Of a stretch of 63,607 nucleotides of DNA, positions 58,038 through 63,607 are shown piece by piece. Position 1 is the stretch's first letter. Each line of letters begins with the position of its first letter. The notes beneath the pieces are model-generated. The model was not told where the DNA came from. It worked only from the letters and a program-made list of their open reading frames with translations, and searched no databases. Origin of the DNA: XN24 sp035514535 (GTDB lineage Bacteria; Pseudomonadota; Gammaproteobacteria; Steroidobacterales; XN24); NCBI GenBank assembly GCA_035514535.1, contig DATKAZ010000062.1:1-63607 (forward strand). Direction: 5' to 3'. A program made the translations under genes and the position numbers.

Positions 58038-59726
58038 TTAATTGCGCAATCCCGCCACCTCCAGCCCCTGATCGAACACCACGTCCACCGGGATCCCCGC
58101 CGCGTTAATGCGCGCGAGGTCGTCGGCGAGTGCCTGACGGATCACGCCGTGCGAGGAGAGCAGGTCGCCGGTGCCGGCATGATCGCCGTCGCCCTGCAGC
58201 ACCAGGATTCGTGCGGCCAGCTCGCGCACCGCCTCGCGCATGCGGTCGAGGTCGACGCGGTAGCGACCATCCGCGCCGCGCTGGAACGCGCCGCGCTCGG
58301 AGAAGTAGTTGAACTGGATCATGTTGGCGCGTCCGTGCGCACTCGCGGCGCCGAAGCGCACCGAGCGGAACAGTCCGGCGAGGAAAGTCACGTAGTGATC
58401 CAGGATCTCACCCTCGTGCAGTTCGTCGCGGTCGAACAGCTCGGTGATCATGTACAGGCCCAGCACGTCGGCCTTCGCTTCCTCCAGCGCAGACGCGTGC
58501 TCGCGCAGGGCCTCGCGCACCGTACCGCGGCCGTCGAGGGTGTTCTTGATGCCGAGGCCGTGGGCTACCTCGTGGAACATCACGTTGGAGAAAAAGGCGT
58601 TGAAGGTGACGTGCGACTGCAGGTCCTCGGCGATCAGGTCCTGCGCGATGGGCACGAGGATCTTGTCGAACTTGGCCTGCATTGAATTCCTGAGCTGCAA
58701 GCGACGAGTACCTTTCTCGAGCTGCACGTGCTCGTCGTTCGGCAGGTTGATGGCAATGGTCTTCGCACCCGCGTTCGCATCGCCGGCGTAATAGATGGCG
58801 TCGTAGGCATTGAGATCGGCATCGGCGCCGGGTGTCTCCGCCTTGTACTCTTCAGGCACTGGCAGGCCGCGCTGCAGTTCAGGCAGGAAAGCGGCAAAGC
58901 GCGCGAGGCGCTCGGACCATGACAGGTCCTTGATGAGCACGAAGGCCTCGAACGAGGCGCGGTAGCCGTACAGGCGGTCTTCATATGTTTCGATCGGGCC
59001 GATGACGAGTTCTATGCGGTTGTCCTTCATGTCCATCCAGGCCATGTCGGAGGGCTGGTACTCGTCCGAGACCAGCGCCTCGGCGCGCAACTCGAGGTAG
59101 CGGCTGAGCGCTTCGTTGCCGAGGAGGGCCGCTGCTTCGCGCAGCAGGCCCGCGGCTTCCTCAAGCTCGCTGCGGTGCATGACCGAGTAGGGCACGAGCT
59201 CGAGTCCGCCCTCGGCGTCGCGCCGCACATAGGAATACTGCCCGGTCTTGTCCGGCTCGTCCCAGGTCTCGAACTCCTCGCGGCTCATGTCGGCGGGATA
59301 GAAATTCGCGCCGGGCGGCTTGTCGCCGACGCCGGACACGAACGGCCGGTTGCCCGCGAGCCGGTCCCAGGGCCCGTAGTTGATCCGGGCGAAGGTTTTC
59401 AGGTCCGGGTCCGCGATCGTGGCGAGCAATTCGTCTTTGTCGCCGTAGGCGCCGTACCAGAACAGCCCATCCATGATCTCCGCCGCGCGAATCATCAGCA
59501 CCAGCGCCCGGCGCTCGTCCTCGCCGAGGCCAGACAGGTCCGCGCGCAGCGGCACCGTGGCGTAGTTCGTCAGGGTGGGCTCCGACATGGACTCCGACAC
59601 GGGCTCCGACACGGGCGCGGGCGCCGGCGCGGGCGAGGGCGGCGCTTCGGCAGTGGCCGGCGGCTCGCTGCGTCCGCACGCGGCGAGGAGGAGGGCGAGG
59701 GCAATCAGCGTCAGCGGCGTTCTCAT
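58038..59726 (-). CDS. M49-like zinc metallopeptidase lipoprotein
   Basis: 562 residues from the ATG at 59726 (AGGAG upstream). Lipobox ALLLAACG, then a Pro/Ala/Glu/Ser linker with repeated EPVSESMSEP. The zinc site is HEVAHGLG, with EEAKADVLGLY about 35 residues on, the pattern of DPP III-like (M49) peptidases, although classical DPP III has a six-residue HExxGH. Typical features also include NLPNDEHVQLEKGTRRLQLR. It probably cuts short peptides in the periplasm. It ends 62 bases upstream of the fic start. Confidence 0.75.
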   Translation of the reverse strand: MRTPLTLIALALLLAACGRSEPPATAEAPPSPAPAPAPVSEPVSESMSEPTLTNYATVPLRADLSGLGEDERRALVLMIRAAEIMDGLFWYGAYGDKDELLATIADPDLKTFARINYGPWDRLAGNRPFVSGVGDKPPGANFYPADMSREEFETWDEPDKTGQYSYVRRDAEGGLELVPYSVMHRSELEEAAGLLREAAALLGNEALSRYLELRAEALVSDEYQPSDMAWMDMKDNRIELVIGPIETYEDRLYGYRASFEAFVLIKDLSWSERLARFAAFLPELQRGLPVPEEYKAETPGADADLNAYDAIYYAGDANAGAKTIAINLPNDEHVQLEKGTRRLQLRNSMQAKFDKILVPIAQDLIAEDLQSHVTFNAFFSNVMFHEVAHGLGIKNTLDGRGTVREALREHASALEEAKADVLGLYMITELFDRDELHEGEILDHYVTFLAGLFRSVRFGAASAHGRANMIQFNYFSERGAFQRGADGRYRVDLDRMREAVRELAARILVLQGDGDHAGTGDLLSSHGVIRQALADDLARINAAGIPVDVVFDQGLEVAGLRN

Positions 59727-59819
59727 GGGCCATGGCTCCTGCGGGGGGAAGCCGGAATTATAGGTCAACGAGCCGCGGCGACTGGCTTCTTCGGGGTCGC
59801 CCGGGCTGGCTCCACCGCG

Positions 59820-60488
59820 CTACAGCAGCCGCTGCGTAATCGCCTTGAGCACCGCGTGTGTGCGGTCGCGGCAGTCGAGCTTCACCAGCAGCGAAGAGAT
59901 GTAATTCTTCACCGTGCCCTCGGAAAGGTGCAGGCTGCGGCCGATCTCCTTGTTGGAATAGCCGCCGGCGACCAGCCTGAGGATGTCCGCCTCGCGTGCA
60001 GTCAGGCGCCGAAGCTCGGCCCCGTCGCCATCGTCCTGCCAGCGCGCGCGCACCGCGCCCAGGCTCACGGGCTGCAGCAGCGTCTCGCCGTCGGCGACCC
60101 GCCGGATGGCGGCGTGCAGGTCCTCGGGCGAGGCATCCTTGAGCAGGAAGCCCTGCGCGCCGGCCTCGACCGCGCGCAGCAGCAGATCGCTGTCGTCGAA
60201 AGTAGTGAGCAGGATCACCGGGGTGGCGTCGCCACGCTCGCGCAGCATACGGATCAGGCCGATACCGTCGAGTCCCGGCATGCGAATGTCGCTGACGATC
60301 ACCTCCACCGGTCGCCTGTCGAGAGCGTCCGCCAGCAGCTGCGCGTCGAGTGATTCGAGCGCGATCTCGAGATCGGCGAACTCGGCGAGCAACGCGGACA
60401 ATCCCCTGAGGACCAGCGCCTGGTCATCGACCAGCGCGATGCGCACGCGCCGGTCGGTTGCGGCGTTCGCACCGTCCGCCGAAGTCAC
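59820..60488 (-). CDS. NarL/FixJ-type response regulator
   Basis: 222 residues from a GTG at 60488, which overlaps the kinase stop (GTGA). Receiver: RIALVDDQALVLRGLSALLA, phospho-Asp in VIVSDIRMPGLDGI, Lys in FLLKDASPEDLHAA. Output: LuxR-type helix-turn-helix (LTAREADILRLVAGGYSNKE, IGRSLHLSEGTVKNYISSLL). It is made from the same mRNA as the histidine kinase and is its obvious partner. Target genes are not indicated by the sequence. Confidence 0.92.
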   Translation of the reverse strand: MTSADGANAATDRRVRIALVDDQALVLRGLSALLAEFADLEIALESLDAQLLADALDRRPVEVIVSDIRMPGLDGIGLIRMLRERGDATPVILLTTFDDSDLLLRAVEAGAQGFLLKDASPEDLHAAIRRVADGETLLQPVSLGAVRARWQDDGDGAELRRLTAREADILRLVAGGYSNKEIGRSLHLSEGTVKNYISSLLVKLDCRDRTHAVLKAITQRLL

Positions 60489-61660
60489 GCTGCACTTCCC
60501 GCCGGTACGCTGGCGACCAGCTCGACGCCGCGCCCGGGCGCGGGGGCGACGCGCAAGTGGCCGCCGAGTTCCTCGAGCCGCTCGCGCATGCCGGTGAGGC
60601 CGTTGCCGAATAGGATCTGCGGGTGGGTCGCACCGTCGTCGCGCACGTGCAGCTCGATCGCACCGCCGCGCCGGCCGCACCAGACGGTAATCTCGTTCGG
60701 CCGACCGTGGCGCAACGCATTGGTGATGGCTTCCTGGGCGCAGCGCAACAGGGTCTCGGCGTGCTGCACGGCGTCGACGCGCGCGGCGGGCTCGACCTCG
60801 ATGGTAAAGCGCGGCCCCGGGATCGGGCGCGTCAGCGCCTCCAGCGCGGCGCGCAGGTCGATGCCGTCATGCTTGCGCAGTTCGCCCACTACGCCACGGA
60901 TGTCATCGAGCAATTCGTGGGCGAGCTGCGTCGCCACCGAAACTTCCTCGCGGCTGGCCAGCGCCGGGTCGCGTCCGAGCCGCGCAAGATTGAGTTTCAG
61001 CGCGGTCAGCTTGTGGCCGGCGACATCGTGCAGCTCGCGCGACAGCTTGAGCCGTTCCTCGCCACGGGCGCTCTCGTCGAGCAGGGCGCGCGTCGCCAGC
61101 AGCTGGGCGTTCACTTGCACGACCTCATCGCGTGCGCGCTGTGCCAGGGTCGCGTAGCGTGCGGTCAGCGCCGCAAAGGCCTGGAAGCCCATCGCCGGCA
61201 CCAGCACGAACAGGATCCGCGGCCATGGCAGTGCCAGCGACCAGATCGCGGCGAGGCCCAGGTTGAACGCGATCTGCCAGGCGACGGCACGCTTCAGCGG
61301 ATACATCGAGAATAATTGCGCGGCGACGATGATCAACAGGATCGCGGCGCTGCCGCTTTTCAATGCCCAGGTCACGACCAGCGCCGCGAGCCCCTGCAGC
61401 AATACCAGTCCTCCGGCGCCCTCGACGTCGCAGCGGCCGGTGCTTTCGCCCCAGCCGCGCAGCACGAACAGCCCCAGGAACGCCAGCATGGCCAAAAAGC
61501 CGGCCCACTCGCGCGGTTCACCGACCGACAGGCGCTCCCAGCCGACCATTTGCAGCAGGATCGCCAGCCAGGTGATGAAGGCGACGATGCTGAGCGGGTC
61601 GAGCAGACCCTCGCCCCACATCGAGCGCCGGGCGAAGTTGTACGGTGCGCGATCCGTCAT
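60485..61660 (-). CDS. HisKA_3-type sensor histidine kinase
   Basis: 391 residues. Five to six membrane helices in the first 190 residues (LSIVAFITWLAILLQMVGW, GFLAMLAFLGLFVLRGWG, SAAILLIIVAAQLFSMY). The dimerisation/phosphoacceptor segment is LSRELHDVAGHKLTALKLNL with the His in ELHD. The ATPase domain has QEAITNALRHGRPN and NGLTGMRERLEELGGH. No periplasmic ligand domain, so it may sense the membrane itself or a bound lipid, as in DesK-like kinases. Start at 61660; stop overlaps the regulator start. Confidence 0.92.
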   Translation of the reverse strand: MTDRAPYNFARRSMWGEGLLDPLSIVAFITWLAILLQMVGWERLSVGEPREWAGFLAMLAFLGLFVLRGWGESTGRCDVEGAGGLVLLQGLAALVVTWALKSGSAAILLIIVAAQLFSMYPLKRAVAWQIAFNLGLAAIWSLALPWPRILFVLVPAMGFQAFAALTARYATLAQRARDEVVQVNAQLLATRALLDESARGEERLKLSRELHDVAGHKLTALKLNLARLGRDPALASREEVSVATQLAHELLDDIRGVVGELRKHDGIDLRAALEALTRPIPGPRFTIEVEPAARVDAVQHAETLLRCAQEAITNALRHGRPNEITVWCGRRGGAIELHVRDDGATHPQILFGNGLTGMRERLEELGGHLRVAPAPGRGVELVASVPAGSAA

Positions 61661-61812
61661 GCCGGCAGTATAGGCAAGGGACCGGACGAATCGGGCGACC
61701 CGCGGGCAAGTCGTGACTTTCGACACCCCCCGGGGATGACGGATTGCAGCGGCGGCCGCAGAGGGCGACGCGTCACACTGGTCACGCCTGTTGCTGCCAC
61801 GGAGTCCCGAAG

Positions 61813-62523
61813 ATGGATGCCTATCGCCTCGCCGTATATACGCACCTCGCCGCCGGTACGCTGGCGCTGGTCACCTACTGGAGCGCCGCACTTGCGCGCA
61901 AGGGCAGCCCGCTTCACATTGCCATCGGCCGCACCTACCTGGTGGCGATGATCGTCGTGCTGGTCACGGCGGCCGGTCTTTCTGCGGCCTTCGTGGTGCG
62001 CGGCCGGCCCGCCATCGGCACCTTCCTCGCGTATCTCGTCGTCATCACGGCTACTGCCTGCTGGCTCGCCTGGCGCGCCATCCGCACGAAGCGCGCACCG
62101 GCGGATTACTTTGGCGCGGGCTTCCGGCGCCTCGGCTGGCTCAACCTCGGCGCCGGACTCGCCACGTTCGCCATCGGCGTCAAGCTCGGCATCGCCTTGC
62201 TGATGATCTTCTCCTGGGTGGGAATCCTGGGCGGCGCGGCGATGGTTCGCCAGGCGCGCCGTCCGCAGCCGGAGAATCGGCGCTGGTGGCTACGCGAGCA
62301 CTACTTCAATGTGCTCGGCATGGGCGTGGCGACGCATATCGCGTTTCTCGGCCTGGGCCTCAACCGGTTCCTGGCGCCGCTGGGCATCCAGCCGCCGCAG
62401 CTGCTCGCCTGGACCCTGCCGCTGGCGGTGGCAATTCTCGCCCGCATCTGGCTGGATCGTCGCTACGGGCCTGCAGGGTTCGATCGGGCACGCGGGCCCG
62501 CGACACGCCCGGGCCCGGCCTAG
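61813..62523 (+). CDS. DUF2306-like multi-pass membrane protein
   Basis: 236 residues from the ATG at 61813 with GGAG upstream. About eight hydrophobic helices with His residues at helix ends: YTHLAAGTLALVTYWSAALA, GSPLHIAIGRTYLVAMIVVL, TFLAYLVVITATACWLAW, LREHYFNVLGMGVATHIAFL. The short loop GRTY and the HLAAGTLAL and HIA elements match DUF2306-type proteins, which may bind haem or quinone; the role is unproven. It is divergent from the histidine kinase. An SLC13 remnant abuts its stop codon directly. Confidence 0.7.
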   Translation: MDAYRLAVYTHLAAGTLALVTYWSAALARKGSPLHIAIGRTYLVAMIVVLVTAAGLSAAFVVRGRPAIGTFLAYLVVITATACWLAWRAIRTKRAPADYFGAGFRRLGWLNLGAGLATFAIGVKLGIALLMIFSWVGILGGAAMVRQARRPQPENRRWWLREHYFNVLGMGVATHIAFLGLGLNRFLAPLGIQPPQLLAWTLPLAVAILARIWLDRRYGPAGFDRARGPATRPGPA

Positions 62524-62703
62524 GCGCTGGCGGCAAGTTGCGCCTTCATGCTGCCGGTCGCCACGGCGCCCAATGCGATCGTTTTCGGCTCGACCTTCAT
62601 TTCGATTCCGCAGATGGTGCGCGCGGGCTTTCGGCTGAACCTGGTGGCAATTTTCGTGGTAACCCTCGGCGGCTATTGGCTGGTGCCGCTGGTGCTGGGG
62701 TAG
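62524..62703 (+). pseudogene. C-terminal remnant of an SLC13/DASS-family symporter
   Basis: Directly after the previous stop and in the same frame comes LAASCAFMLPVATAPNAIVF, continuing GSTFISIPQMVRAGFRLNLV and a last hydrophobic helix to a stop at 62703. ASCAFMLPVATPPNAIVFG is a signature of the last transmembrane part of SLC13 (DASS) dicarboxylate/Na+ symporters. Over 400 N-terminal residues are missing. This is the 3' stump of a deleted gene, joined exactly to the 3' end of the DUF2306-like gene. Confidence 0.75.
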
Positions 62704-62753
62704 GGCGCCGCGGGCGGACTTGGCCTGCCCTTACCTGGGTAATCACTTCCGCT

Positions 62754-62861
62754 ATGATGTCGAGCAGGATTGTGCTCGAGGATAACGACAAGGCGATCGT
62801 GACCAATGACACCGGTGTGCAGTGCTTGTCGGAAACGCTCATGAAAGGAATCGTCTCGTAA
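62754..62861 (+). other. Short ORF of uncertain status
   Basis: A 35-codon frame (MMSSRIVLEDNDKAIVTNDT, then GVQCLSETLMKGIVS). No clear family. Its last codons (MKGIVS) look like the beginning of a lipoprotein signal peptide that continues in another frame, so part of it may simply be the leader of the next gene. Confidence 0.25.
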
Positions 62862-63127
62862 TCGCAGCGCTTGGGCTTTGGGCCTGCGAGGTCGGCGGCC
62901 CCAGCGAGATTTACGCTTGCGAGGGTGACTGGGACAGGATCGTCCTTGAGGAAGGGGGCAGGGCGGTGGTCAGCACTCCCGCCGGCGAGCGGGAGGGGGT
63001 GGTCGACGCGGACGACGACAGCATTCGAATCACATTGCCGGGCAGGGCGCCGATGGTGCTTGCCAGGCAAGGCGATCGTCTGGACGGCGGCGCGGGGATG
63101 AGTTGTGAAAGAGTCCAGCCGGAATAA
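62822..63127 (+). CDS. Small lipoprotein, possibly frameshifted in its signal peptide
   Basis: The frame from a GTG at 62822 gives 101 residues; the mature part is CEVGGPSEIYACEGDWDRIV, then LEEGGRAVVSTPAGEREGVV and ITLPGRAPMVLARQGDRLDG. The hydrophobic leader LVIAALGLWAC has a lipobox. A better start, ATG at 62841 (MKGIVS), lies in another frame and would join perfectly with one base changed, so either the GTG is used or an indel has hit the signal peptide. No family recognised. Two cysteines near the ends of the mature chain could pair. Confidence 0.5.
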   Translation: MLVGNAHERNRLVIAALGLWACEVGGPSEIYACEGDWDRIVLEEGGRAVVSTPAGEREGVVDADDDSIRITLPGRAPMVLARQGDRLDGGAGMSCERVQPE

Positions 63128-63174
63128 TTCGGACTAGAATCAGCTTGGGTCTCAGTTTCCGCAGGGGGTGCGAG

Positions 63175-63607
63175 ATGCGCCTGCGTATTGTCTCTATTCT
63201 GTTCATCGGCGCGCTCTCGGTCACGCTGACGGGCGGCTGCGTCACCCGCTTCCAGCCGCCCCCGGCTTCCGCGCCGCATGCCACGCTGGCGTTTCCCTCC
63301 CAGGGCGAGGGCGCAACCGTTGGCATCCTCGTGGAGGCGGTGGAAGTCAACCAGTTGGCGCGGCCGCAGACCCTGATCGTCGAGCATTTGCGCGTCCCGC
63401 TCGGCGAAGTTCGGCTGCTGGCCAGGGCCGCCGAGGACAACAAGCACGGAACGTGCGAGCTGCGCTTCCCGGCGGTCGCGGGCGCAACCTATGAGATCGG
63501 TGCCGGGCGCGAGGACGGCAATTTCGTCATCCTGGCATCACGCGACGGCCGGTCGATTACGGAATGCGAAGCGGCCGGGACGATCAGCCCGACGCCCTTG
63601 CGCGTGC
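63175..63607 (+). CDS. Lipoprotein, N-terminal part
   Basis: Starts at an ATG at 63175 with AGGGGGTG upstream and runs off the right edge with about 144 residues visible. Signal MRLRIVSILFIGALSVTLTG then lipobox TGGCV. Mature part: FQPPPASAPHATLAFPSQGE, IVEHLRVPLGEVRLLARAAE, then ELRFPAVAGATYEIGAGRED, with beta-strand character. No family recognised. It is probably in the same transcript as the small lipoprotein 47 bases upstream. Confidence 0.6.
   Translation, partial: MRLRIVSILFIGALSVTLTGGCVTRFQPPPASAPHATLAFPSQGEGATVGILVEAVEVNQLARPQTLIVEHLRVPLGEVRLLARAAEDNKHGTCELRFPAVAGATYEIGAGREDGNFVILASRDGRSITECEAAGTISPTPLRV

Noticed and set aside
1..63607. Insertion sequences, integrases, phage genes, tRNA or rRNA
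   Set aside because: None could be recognised by eye on either strand; the direct repeats at 38-40 kb are not accompanied by a recombinase.

Overview
The window is GC-rich (high-60s % G+C by eye), densely coded DNA. Secreted and outer-membrane proteins dominate: a TonB-dependent receptor, an RND pump with its fusion protein, many lipoproteins with clear lipoboxes, and Tat signals. This points to a free-living, heterotrophic, Gram-negative proteobacterium, most likely a gammaproteobacterium of the kind seen in marine or soil metagenomes. There is no rRNA, tRNA, CRISPR array, integrase or transposase, so the assignment rests on gene content only.

Layout. 0-6 kb (minus): a CadC-like winged-helix/TPR regulator, then a tightly packed set of NTP/NDP-translocase-like carrier, Tat-exported aldo/keto reductase, LVIVD-type beta-propeller lipoprotein and a cut-off NRAMP transporter. 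6-13 kb: FG-GAP propeller protein, membrane proteins, a DMT exporter, a strangely short exported amidohydrolase, a TolB-like/TPR membrane protein and a DUF2799 lipoprotein. 13-17 kb: a Crp/Fnr-type regulator divergent from a PRC-barrel protein and a DUF3096 micro-protein, a cysteine-rich secreted protein, and a 490-base non-coding stretch full of palindromes. 17-25 kb: sodium/solute symporter, NTF2-like lipoprotein, CaCA-family exchanger and the RND pump operon. 25-32 kb (plus): D-aminoacylase-like amidohydrolase coupled to threonine aldolase, two tandem FAD-linked oxidoreductases, YciI-like protein, tautomerase and a pair of lower-GC membrane genes. 32-35 kb (minus): a membrane Ser/Thr kinase with a periplasmic VPxRPV hexad-repeat arm, followed by an outer-membrane-barrel-like protein. 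35-43 kb: beta-helix lipoprotein, DMT transporter, di-heme cytochrome between direct repeats, 2OG oxygenase, DsbA-type isomerase and small exported proteins. 43-49.5 kb: a second CadC/TPR regulator divergent from the TonB receptor, then another TolB-like/TPR protein. 49.6-59.7 kb (minus): a run of envelope peptide and amide hydrolases (M23, S9 oligopeptidase, Tat amidase, gamma-glutamyltransferase, M49-like peptidase) interrupted by a Fic protein. 59.8-63.6 kb: a NarL-type two-component pair, a DUF2306-like membrane protein and small lipoproteins.

Two themes run through the window. One is envelope biology: sensing (four TPR regulators or sensors, a kinase, a two-component system), import and export, and breakdown of peptides and amino-acid derivatives outside the cytoplasm. 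The other is decay: several intergenic spaces hold clear or likely gene relics (VOC-family protein, SLC13 carrier C-terminus, a frameshifted secreted protein, possible oxygenase and acetyltransferase tails), and one exported amidohydrolase has lost both flanks of its fold.

The most unusual unit is the kinase with about 17 tandem proline-rich hexads, whose layout recalls TonB and could reach across the periplasm toward the barrel encoded just downstream. Family names rest on recognised motifs and architecture; no database search was run.
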